Of a DNA stretch of 64,000 nt, positions 56,801 to 64,000 are shown one piece after another. Both the position numbers and the translations under genes were made by a program. Within the stretch, counting starts at the first letter, position 1; each line of letters opens with the position of its first letter. The stretch comes from Chrysemys picta bellii (Eukaryota; Chordata; Testudines; Emydidae): positions 82,605,468 through 82,669,467 of the forward strand of contig NC_088796.1 in the NCBI RefSeq assembly GCF_011386835.1, read 5' to 3'. The notes under the pieces are model-generated. The model was not told where the DNA came from. It searched no databases and was given only the letters and a program-made list of their open reading frames with translations.

Positions 56801-57305
56801 CCCATTTTTAATCAGATGACCCTGATGTCTTTACATAGTTCAAAATCCATTATTCAAGATAGAAAACAAGCTGCAAATGCATTCCAGCTGCAGCATTCCT
56901 TCCTCTCTTTTCACTTTGTACAATATATAAAAGATTCTTTACATGACCAGAAGAGTAGGTGTGGAATTAATAGGATTATAGCCTCCTAGTTTTTCTGGGA
57001 CTAGTATTCAACTAAGCAATACACTAGAAAAGTATTTTGTTCCTATTCTGATCCACACTCCAGTCTTCAGATTAGTACCGAGTTGCAGTGTCACCAATAC
57101 TGAAATCAGTTGCCTCTAGTATCTCAGTTGGAAACTATGCCAGCCATACGTTTTTCAGAAATGGAGCCAGAACATTTGCAATTTTAGAGCCAGGACAATG
57201 TTCTATTGTGAGATTTGTTATATTCTTCTTCTTCTGCCCAACTCTCTGAACTAGATGCTATCATGATGACCTTAGATTTGCACCTTCTGTGTCAGTCTGA
57301 TTAAC
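53816..57305. other. No gene recognised
   Basis: Three and a half kilobases of A+T-rich sequence. Open frames up to 80 codons (for example 54063-54305 and 54453-54695) show no motif, splice context or similarity between each other. Confidence 0.45.
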
Positions 57306-57312
57306 TTAAATG

Positions 57313-57901
57313 TAGGGTTACCATATTTTGAGCCTCCTAAAGGAGGACACTCCACGGGCCCACGGCCCCGCCCCCAGCCCCGCCCATGCCCCCGCCCCAA
57401 CTCCGCCCCCTCCCCTGCTTCCCACGAACATTTGATTCGCGGGAAGCCTGAAACAGGTAAGGGGGGTGTGGGGGGAGGAGGCGCGACCCAGTCTGGCCCC
57501 CCCGGCCTCTCCAGCCTGGGTCGGCTCGGACCCTGGGGTGCCGGCCCCAGGCCCGGCCGAGCACCCCCGGCCCGCTCAGCACCTCCCGTCCCCGCCGTCC
57601 CCCGGAGCTCGGCCCCGCCGGCCCCCGGCGCTCGGCACCGCCGTCCCCTGGCCCCGCCGGCCCCCGGCGCTCGGTGCCCCCGGCCGCCGGCACCGCCGAC
57701 TGCCGGCCCTCGGCGCCCCTGGCCCCCCCGGCCCTTGGCACCGCCGGCCCTCGGCGCCCCCAGCCCCCGGCCCAGCACCGCCAGCCCGCATGTCCTGATT
57801 TTCCCAGACATGTCTGGCTTTTTGGGATTTCCCCCCGGACGGGGATTTGGAGCCCAAAAAGCCGGACATGTCCGGGAAAATCCAGACGTATGGTAACCCT
57901 A
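57313..57901. mobile_element. GC-rich DNA transposon, non-autonomous, with terminal inverted repeats
   Basis: The ends TAGGGTTACCATA and, inverted, TAGGGTTACCATA are identical over 13 bases. The flanks TTAAATG (57,306-57,312 and 57,902-57,908) are a 7-bp direct repeat, 8 bp if the next base is counted differently, pointing to a hAT-type insertion. Subterminally there are ACATGTCTGGCTTTTTGGGA-type sequences in both orientations. The core is a GC-rich minisatellite. All long frames inside (up to 220 codons) are low-complexity Gly/Ala/Pro/Arg and are not genes. Confidence 0.85.
57540..57785. repeat. GC-rich minisatellite within the DNA transposon
   Basis: Degenerate units of about 20-30 bp built on GGCCCCGCCGGCCCCCGGCG and CTCGGCACCGCC. 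The G+C content is far above the flanking DNA. Confidence 0.8.
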
Positions 57902-57908
57902 TTAAATG

Positions 57909-58570
57909 TAGCCATTGATCCAGACAACAGATAACACACTTTTTTGTTTTGTTTTAAAGAAAAACTCATTGCACATTGTTTTGAGATGTTTTCTTTCAAC
58001 TGTTGATAATTGCTGTTTAATATGGTCTCAGAAGCATTTAAAATGCAATGTTATTAGTAGCTGTAGAAACAGCGAGCCTTTAAGAGTGCTATATTATTTG
58101 TCATACTTGCTTTAATTGCCACTGTAAAGTCAGAAATACCGTCTGATATTGTTAGTTGCTCAACAGACTGTGTAAGGAAATTGTTGTGCACTGCCATGTC
58201 ATGTATATCCATTCAGTGATTTTTCACCATTGTTATTCCAGTCCGTATTTGAATAACTGAAATTCTTGGGAATCCATAATCAAAATACTCTACAGTTCTT
58301 CCTGATCTGCATATGCATTTTTAATGTGTGTTATTAACTTTATAATTTTTCCTTTGCAAGGCTATTAGCAATATAAACACTGTCAAGTAACAATGATTAT
58401 TGCAGCATGTATTTGTCACTCCTCAGCAAACTCATCCAGCAAAAAAAAGATCAGAGCAATGTCTGACTACAGTCCTCAGAAACATATGCCATATCTCTGA
58501 GAGAATTTAGTTTGGTTTTAAGAATGTCTCCACAAAGAGGTTGCACCAATTTAACTAAATTGGTTTCTCA
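57909..58570. other. No gene recognised
   Basis: A+T-rich, nothing identifiable. Confidence 0.45.
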
Positions 58571-58805
58571 GTCGACTTAGGACTTGTTTACACACAACTT
58601 TTTTTACACTCTTGTAAATTTACAGAAATAAACCATATTGATATTATCCCCTTTATACCAGTATAACTGTGACTGCACTAGGGGATTGCACCAATGTAAC
58701 TATATCTATCTGTTTCTAAATTAATAGTGTTTGTATCAATTTCACTCTGTGTAGACAAGCTTTTAGTTAAATCAATACAATTTTCTGGTGTAGATAAGGC
58801 TGCAG
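58571..58805. mobile_element. Candidate MITE remnant
   Basis: GGACTTGTTTACACACAACT at the left and CTGTGTAGACAAGC near 58,748 form a degenerate inverted pair; a second end-like sequence CTGGTGTAGATAAGGC follows near 58,787. Possibly two nested elements. Confidence 0.45.
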
Positions 58806-58859
58806 AGACTTTATTTTCAGGGCCTGAAAACATTTACTTGACACATGCTAGCATGAGAC

Positions 58860-59131
58860 CTAAGGCCATATCTACACTTACAAGCTTACAGTGACACAGC
58901 TGTGCCAATACAACTGTGCCGCTGTAAGAGCACTCGTGTAGCCGTGTTATGCCAATGGGGGAGAGCTCTCCCATCGACGTAATAAAACCATCTCAGCGAG
59001 CAGCGGTAGCTATGGTGGCGGGAGAGCGTTTCCTGCCAACATAGCACTGTGCGCACGAGGCTTATGTTTTTTTGCACCCTTGAGCGACAGAAGTTTTGCC
59101 GATGTAAGTGCTAATGTAGACATGGCCTAAG
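58860..59131. mobile_element. MITE with terminal inverted repeats
   Basis: The left end CTAAGGCCATATCTACACTT and the complement of the right end TTAGGCCATGTCTACATTAG are inverted repeats. The interior has internal palindromes (GAGAGCTCTC; CGGCGAG-type sequences). About 270 bp, no coding capacity; the 63-codon minus frame inside is chance. Confidence 0.75.
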
Positions 59132-59517
59132 ACTTTGAGCCAAAGTGAAAAATACCTGTGAGATCATGGCCCTGTATAGATTAGGAAATTTGCTTGTATT
59201 GTAGCTATCATGTTTTAATTAACGTATTTTAAACACCACTTAGCACCTGTTATAGACTTAACACCTTTAAAAATGTGCTAGCTGATCATGGTCAATCCTA
59301 GTGAATTTTCTGTGAGGTGGGAGCTCAGCACTTTCTGAAAATCAAGCCTCAGTGGGTGTCTGAAGATGAGCATTCATAAATTGAGGTACCAAAAATCACT
59401 AGTTAATTTTGAAAATCTTGCTCATAAGTGAAAACTTAAATTCTTCAGAAATTTCTGAAACTCACCGGGGACAGCTTCCAACATTCTGAAGACGAGTGGA
59501 CTTCATAAATTGCCCTC
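59132..59517. other. No gene recognised
   Basis: Spacer between the MITE and H2; nothing identifiable. Confidence 0.45.
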
Positions 59518-59520
59518 TTA

Positions 59521-59700
59521 GGGTATGTCTACACTACGAGAGTAGTTCGATTTTACTTAAAGCGAATTTGTGGAACCGATATTACAAAAGTCGAATGTGT
59601 GTATCCACACTAAGGACAGTAATTCGACTTTGTGAGTCCACACTAACAGGGCAAGCGTCGACATTGGAAGCGGTGCACTGTGGGCAGCTATCCCGCAGTC
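59521..59700 (+). repeat. Harbinger terminal and subterminal repeats, left end of H2
   Basis: The end GGGTATGTCTACACTACG matches H1. Further in are AAGTCGAATGTGTG, CCACACTAAG, a second GTCCACACTAACAGGG, and GCACTGTGGGCAGCTATCCC, which matches H1's subterminal motif at 6690-6760. Confidence 0.82.
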
Positions 59701-59890
59701 CCCGCTGCCGATTGGAATTCTGGGTCAAGTCCCCAATGCCTGCTGGGGCAAAAAATGTGTCGAGGGTGGTTTTGGGTAACTGTTGTCATTCAACCGTCAC
59801 TCCCGCCCTCCATCCGTAAAAGCGCTGGCGGGCAATCAGTTTGCGCACTTTTCTGGTGATTGACAGCGCGGACGCCACAGCACTGCAAGC

Positions 59891-61288
59891 ATGGAGCCTG
59901 CTGTGATCATTGCTGCAGTTATGGCCGTTGTCAACACCTCGCACCTTATCATCCACCTTTTTCAGAGGCAGATGCTGAGAAATCAGGCGAGGAGGCTACG
60001 GCAGCGTGGTGAGGACATTAAGTCTGAGAGGGGCACAGACCTCTCGCAAAGTACGGGACATCATGGTGGCAATGGGTCATGTTGATGGTGTGGAACGGCG
60101 ATTTTGGGCCCGGGAAACAAGCACGGACTGGTGGGACTGCATAGTGCTGCAGGTCTGGGATGAATCACAGTGGCTGCGAAACTTTCGCATGCGGAAGGGA
60201 ACTTTCCTGGAACTTTGTGAGTTGCTGTCCCCTGCTCTGAAGCGCAAGGACACCCAGATGTGAGCAGCCCTGACTGTCCAGAAGCGAGTGGCCATAGCCC
60301 TCTGGAAGCTTGCAACGCCAGACAGCTACCGGTCAGTCGCGAATCACTTTGGCGTGGGCAAATCTACCGTGGGGGTTGATGTGATGCAAGTAGCCAGCGC
60401 AGTCGTTGAGCTACTGCTCTCAAAGGTAGTGACCCTGGGAAACATGCAGGTAATCATAGATGGCTTCGCTGCGATGGGTTCCCAAACTGCGGTGGGGCTA
60501 TAGATGGAACTCACATCCCTATCCTGGGACCAGCCCACCAGGCCAGCCAGTACATTAACCTAAAGGGCTACTTTTCAATGGTGCTGCAAGCACTGGTGGA
60601 CCATAGGGGACGTTTTACCAACATCAACGTCGGATGGCCGGGCAAGGTTCATGATGCTCGGGTTTTCAGGAACTCTGGTCTGTTTAGACGGCTGCGGGAA
60701 GGTATTTACTTCCCGGACCACAAAATAACTGTTGGGGATGTGGAGATGCCTATAGTGATCCTCAGGGACCCAGCCTACCCGCTAATGCCCTGGCTCATGA
60801 AGCCCTATACAGGCGCCCTGGACAGTGAAAACGAACTCTTCAACTACCGTCTGAGCAAGTGCAGAATGGTGGTGGAGTGTGCTTTTGGACGTCTCAAGGG
60901 GAGATGGAGAAGCTTACTGACTCGCTCTGATCTCAGCGAAACCAATATCCCCATTGTTATTTCAGCTTGCTGTGTGCTCCACAATCTCTGTGAGAGCAAG
61001 GGGGAGACGTTTATGGCAGGGTGGGAGGTTGGGGCAAATCGCCTGGCTTCTGATTACGCCCAGCCAGACAGCCGGGCGATTAGAAGAGCCCAGCGGGATG
61101 CGCTGTGCATCCGGGAAGCTTTGAAAGCTAGGTTCCAGAGTGAGCAGGGTAACCTGTGGCTATTAAGTTTGTTTAAAGAGAATTTGAACCTGCCACCGTT
61201 TCTTTACCCAGTTAATGTTGACTATCCTCTCCAGTTACCAGTCCCCGTCCCCCCCGTCCAACACACCTTTAAAAATAAAATAAAATGA
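59891..61288 (+). pseudogene. Harbinger DDE transposase (H2), multiply broken
   Basis: The start MEPAVIIAAVMAVVNTSH matches H1's MEPAQLKTAVMNIVNTSH. Lesions, judged against H1: a frameshift near 60,050; an in-frame TGA at 60,261-60,263 where H1 has AGA (Arg); a one-base deletion near 60,476 that removes the frame just before the first catalytic Asp (GGAIDGTH is present in another frame); and RDPAYPL in place of GDPAYPL beside the third catalytic position. The last open part (60578-61288) keeps Asp26 (VHDARVF), Asp64 and Glu100 (VVECAFGRLK). Helix-turn-helix sequence (TPDSYRSV..FGVGKSTV) is at about 60,320-60,390. The C terminus is longer than in H1, reading into SEQGNLWLL. Poly(A) signals AATAAA overlap the end at 61,274-61,284. 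Not functional. Confidence 0.92.
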
Positions 61289-62035
61289 AACTTTGTTCAT
61301 TAACACTGTTTTCTTTATTAAGGATTTCGTGGTAAAGTGTTGAAACTGGGACGCAGACTGTGGTGGGGAGCGGGTATAGTGATGGAAAGGACGCTTCTAA
61401 ACTCGAGGAATGACAGGCTCCTGCTCCTAGAGCAGTCCGCAGTGGTGGTTTCCTTTTCGGGACTCTGTGTGTGGGGGCTATGTGACTTTGTGGCAGGGGA
61501 GGGCGGTTACAGATCCCCTGCTGCGTGGACCGCTGCATAAGATCTGTAACCGCCCTCCCCCGCCGCAAATTCACATAGCCCTCCCGCCCCCCCAGAACAT
61601 GAAAACTACCTCCCAGACTGACCAGGGTGCCTAGTGACTGCAATGTGTGTGTGACCTTCTGCTGAACCTGCCCCCGTGTCTGTACCCTGGTAAAGGTGAC
61701 TGTCCTCTCCAATTACCAACCTCCTTCCCCCCTTCAAACACACTCTCCTCTAAAAGAACATGATGGAAACAGTAATTAACAGAAACGTATTTTTTATTAA
61801 CAACTACACAGTTAGGGGATGAAACTGGGACGGGGGCTTGGGTGAGGTGCTTTTGGAGTGAAGGAAAGGACTTATCAAATCTTTGGGAATGAGAGCCTTC
61901 TGTTACTTGAGCAGTCTGCAGGGGTGGAGTCACTGTTTTCACGGCCCCTGCCGCCTCTCCTTCTTGGGACTTTGGGTGAGGGTTGGATGGGACTTTGTAG
62001 CAGGGGAGGGCGGTTAGAGAGAGAATGCAGCGGGG
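61190..62035. repeat. Tandem duplication of the tail-to-tail gene ends in H2 (about 0.48 kb unit)
   Basis: 61,221-61,540 resembles 61,697-62,030: TGACTATCCTCTCCAGTTAC / TGACTGTCCTCTCCAATTAC (offset 476), TGAAACTGGGACG (offset 479) and GCAGGGGAGGGCGGTTA (offset about 507). Each unit contains the end of the transposase 3' region and a copy of the 3' end of the Myb-like gene. The proximal unit (61,697-62,035) belongs to the Myb-like reading frame; the distal unit is an extra copy. Divergence between the units suggests the duplication is old. Confidence 0.75.
61495..61563. repeat. Inverted repeat with 20-bp arms
   Basis: GGGGAGGGCGGTTACAGATC (61,496-61,515) and GATCTGTAACCGCCCTCCCC (about 61,541-61,560) are reverse complements. 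The loop is about 25 bases. It lies at the outer end of the duplicated unit and may have formed together with that duplication. Confidence 0.85.
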
Positions 62036-62838
62036 CTCTGTCCTCCTGCCTCCGGTCCTGCAGAACATCTACAAGGCGCCGGAGCGTGTCCGTTTGCTCC
62101 CTCATTAGTCCAAGCAGTGTTTGAGTCGCCTGCTAGTCTTCCTGCCGCCACCTGTCCTCCCGTTCGCTGTGTGATCGCTGGTATTGCAACATGTTCTCCC
62201 TCCATTGGGTCTGCTGTGCCACCTCAGCTCGGGAGCAGCCCATAAGTTCTGAGAACATCTCATCCCGTGTCCTTCTCTTTCGTCGCCTGATCTGCGCCAG
62301 CCTCTTGGAGGGGGATGCCGGGGTAGCTCGGGAGACACTCGCAGCTGTGGGATGGGAAAAAGGGAGTGAATTCCTCAGAAAGATAATTTTTTGTGAACAA
62401 TGAACATAGTCTTTCTCTGTGAACAAGACCATGCACAGCACCTATCACATGCGCACTCAGTACAAGGTCGAATTTTCGGCCTTCCCATTGAGTGCCTGGG
62501 GTCTTGCTGTACAAGCGGGGCCGGATAACGGAATTCGGCTAGCAGGCGGACATGGTAAGCCGTAGACTTTTGGCTGCTTAAAGCTTAATTTATAGCAGTG
62601 CCCTCCTTTCACGTTCCAAGCAATGCTCCTAACGTTGGCCAGTTCCTGCTGCCGGCAATCCGGCCAGCATGAACTCTGCCCCTATCCCACCCCCCTCGCG
62701 GCTGTCCCCGGGAAAGATCCCTCCATGCTGCCCCTGTCACACCTCCACCGCATGGCTGTAAACGGCCGGTTACAGTTATGTAAAGGAACAGGCAATCAGT
62801 CCCAATACTAACATTCCCCTAATTTAAAGCAGGTCACC

Positions 62839-63129
62839 ATGAGTGATATCACTCTGATGAGGATTTCGGAGACAGAGAAAGACCGCATGCTGCGTGAATT
62901 CCAGCAAGCACCAGGGCCGTATGCCGCCATGCTTTGCGAGGCAATGATCCCGGAGTACTTGCTGCTAGCCTGGCATGGAAAAGTTTCCTACCATGGAGGA
63001 CTCAATAAGGCCGCTCTCCCCAGGAACCTGATGCAAAGGCTTTCACAATATCTCCAGGAGACCTTCGTGGAGATGTCCCAAGAGGATTTCTGCTCTATCC
63101 CTGGACATATTGACAGAATTTTCAAGTAG
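62839..63129 (+). CDS. Harbinger ORF3 (H2), intact small gene of unknown function
   Basis: A 96-codon uninterrupted frame starting MSDITLMRISETEKDRMLRE, with FQQAPGPYAAMLCEAMIPEY, VSYHGGLNKAALPRN and QEDFCSIPGHIDRIFK, ending at TAG. The ATG has a good context (CACCATGAG) and follows AAAGCAG, an acceptor-like AG five bases upstream. It lies on the same strand as the transposase, downstream of it, and antisense inside the Myb-gene intron. It aligns end to end, without gaps, with the ORF interrupted by CR1 in H1, and more distantly with the remnant in H3. No signal peptide, membrane segment or metal-binding motif is evident; predicted soluble, mixed helical. Unlike transposase and Myb-like gene of the same copy it carries no stop or frameshift. 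I do not recognise the family. It could be expressed from the transposase promoter by alternative splicing, which is a guess. Confidence 0.72.
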   Translation: MSDITLMRISETEKDRMLREFQQAPGPYAAMLCEAMIPEYLLLAWHGKVSYHGGLNKAALPRNLMQRLSQYLQETFVEMSQEDFCSIPGHIDRIFK

Positions 63130-63272
63130 CTGCACTGGAAAGGACTAAAAACTAAAGCGCCTAGGTCAAACTAATTATGAAAAACCAGACATGTTGACAA
63201 ACTTTTCCAGTAGCTGCATTGGCAAGGACTAGAAACTAAAGCGCCTAGGGCAAACTAATCATAAAAAACCCA
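63109..63272. repeat. Tandem duplication, 84-bp unit, at the end of ORF3 (H2)
   Basis: Unit 1 starts at 63,109 (ATTGACAGAATTTTCAAGTA) and unit 2 at 63,193 (GTTGACAAACTTTTCCAGTA). Both continue GCTGCA.TGG.AAGGACTA, AAACTAAAGCGCCTAGG and CAAACTAAT.AT.AAAAA. Unit 1 contains the last codons and stop of ORF3; unit 2 repeats this end downstream. Unit 2 keeps CTTTTCCAG as in H1, so it may be the more ancestral version. Confidence 0.88.
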
Positions 63273-64000
63273 TTGTTAAGATACCATTCCTATTCTGTTC
63301 AAAATAAATGTTTAAAACACTTACCTACTGATGTTTCCCCTGATTCACGGTCTGGGTTACCGTCTTGGGAGGGTTGGTAGGGGATCTCCGTGAGGGTGAT
63401 GAAGAGATCCTGGCTGTCGGGGAAATCAGCATTGAAAGCGCTGTCGACTGCCTCGTCCTCCTCATCTCCTTCCTCATCTTCCCCGTCCGCGAACATCTCC
63501 GAGGAAGCAGCCGTCGACAATACCCCATCGTCAGTGTCCACGGACAGTGGTGGGGTAGTGGTGGCAGCCGCACCTAGAATGGAATGCAGTGCCTCGTAGA
63601 AACGGCATGTGTGGGGCTGGATCCGGAGCGTCCGTTTGACTCTTTGGTCTTCTGGTACCCTTGTCTCAGCTCCTTAATTTTCACGCGGCACTGCGTTGCA
63701 TCCCGGCTGTATCCTCTCTCCATCATGGCTTTTGAGATCTTCTCGTAGATCTTCGCATTCCGTTTTTTCGATCGTAGCTCCGAAAGCACGGACTCATCGC
63801 CCCACACAGCGATCAGATCCAAGACTTCCCGATCAGTCCATGCTGGGGCCCTCTTTCTATTCTGCGATTGCATGGTCACCTCTGCTGGAGAGCTCTGCAT
63901 CGTTGCCAGTGCTGCTGGCAACGATGTCCAAACAGGAAATGAGATTCAAACTGGCCAGACAGGAAAAGGAATTCAAATTTTCCCGGGGCTTTTCCTGGTG

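Larger units (their letters stand above)
62345..63324 (-). other. Intron of the Myb-like gene (H2), hosting ORF3 antisense
   Basis: Donor GTAAGTG (63,324 leftwards) and acceptor CCCACAG (62,345-62,351) bound 980 bases. Splicing joins Glu-Thr-Ser-Val to Ala-Ala-Ser, the same phase as in H1. The opposite strand carries ORF3 (62,839-63,129). Confidence 0.75.
61875..63900 (-). pseudogene. Harbinger Myb/SANT-like gene (H2), two exons, broken
   Basis: Exon 1 runs from ATG 63,900 (MQSSPAEVTMQSQNRKRAPA; an upstream ATG at 63,921 adds seven residues) to 63,325, followed by donor GTAAGT. Exon 2 starts at 62,344 after CCCATCCCACAG and ends with RRLSFPKI at 61,875. The DNA-binding domain (APAWTDREVLDLIAVWGDES .. 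RGYSRDATQCRVKIKELRQG) is in residues about 20-90 of exon 1, a trihelix Myb/SANT fold. A frameshift near 63,605-63,618 separates it from an acidic region (FADGEDEEGDEEDEAVD). Exon 2 has the basic RIRRRKRRTRDEMFSELM segment, a charged coiled-coil-like part, and an in-frame TAG at 62,133-62,135. In a complete element the protein would bind transposon ends and assist the transposase. Two lesions make this copy inactive, though a truncated DNA-binding product is possible. Confidence 0.88.
59518..64000. mobile_element. Harbinger DNA transposon, copy H2 (right end outside window)
   Basis: TTA at 59518-59520 is the expected 3-bp Harbinger target sequence; the element proper starts at 59521 with GGGTATGTCTACACTACG. 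It carries a transposase on +, a Myb/SANT-like gene on - and ORF3 on + in the Myb-gene intron. Orientation is opposite to H1 and H3. The right terminus is beyond 64,000. The copy has accumulated frameshifts, stops and duplications. Confidence 0.92.

Noticed and set aside
57272..57999. Frames of 220, 179, 154 and 110 codons rich in Gly, Ala, Pro and Arg
   Set aside because: Both strands open through a GC-rich minisatellite in a DNA transposon; no domain.
61269..61712. 147-codon minus frame
   Set aside because: Spans the extra copy of the duplicated Myb-like 3' end; part of it (PPLPQSHIAPTHRVPKRK) is a shifted copy of the real C terminus.
1..64000. CRISPR arrays, bacterial operons, ribosome-binding sites, phage genes
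   Set aside because: None seen; repeats and introns are those of a vertebrate nuclear genome.

Overview
The window reads as a non-mammalian amniote genome, most probably a turtle. The reasons are the mix and style of its repeats: CR1 LINEs with short terminal repeats at the 3' end, PIF/Harbinger DNA transposons with termini beginning GGGTATGTCTACACTAC, DIRS-type tyrosine-recombinase retrotransposons, Penelope-like elements with GIY-YIG endonuclease, GC-rich hAT-like elements, and an AT-rich, intron-sparse background. The species assignment is inference from repeat families as I know them; no database was searched. There is no bacterial-style gene content, operon or CRISPR array.

Layout. (1) 1-6897: most of a Harbinger transposon (H1), cut by the window start. 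It carries the 3' end of a Myb/SANT-like gene on + (end of exon 1 at 1-12, exon 2 at 4468-4988), a transposase gene on - (5213-6513, broken by one base), and a small third gene (ORF3) on -, inside the Myb-gene intron. A 5'-truncated CR1 with an open 942-codon ORF2 (295-3801, -) sits inside ORF3. (2) 6898-19.4 kb: mostly unrecognised sequence with CR1 tails and old LINE remnants. (3) 19.4-32.5 kb: at least three decayed DIRS-like copies, all on +, mixed with a Penelope fragment, a CR1 tail, a TA-flanked MITE and LTR-like sequence. (4) 34-37.2 kb: two hAT-like elements with 8-bp target duplications, then Penelope fragments. (5) 39615-39701: an 87-bp segment that looks like a host exon; the interior may therefore be intronic. 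(6) 46.5-53 kb: a near-perfect inverted pair of Penelope tails, a third and much older Harbinger copy (H3, 47645-51015), and a solo LTR with 5-bp target duplication (51794-52990). (7) 57.3-59.1 kb: a GC-rich DNA transposon and MITEs. (8) 59521-64000: a second Harbinger copy (H2), cut by the window end and inverted relative to H1, with a damaged transposase, a damaged Myb-like gene and an uninterrupted ORF3.

The most interesting signal is ORF3. It lies at the same place in three Harbinger copies of different age, antisense within the Myb-gene intron, with the same 96-codon length in the two younger copies and an AG just before the start codon in all three. Harbinger elements are normally described as two-gene transposons (DDE transposase plus a Myb/SANT-like partner). 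Here a third, convergently placed small gene appears to have been under coding constraint. I do not recognise its protein family.
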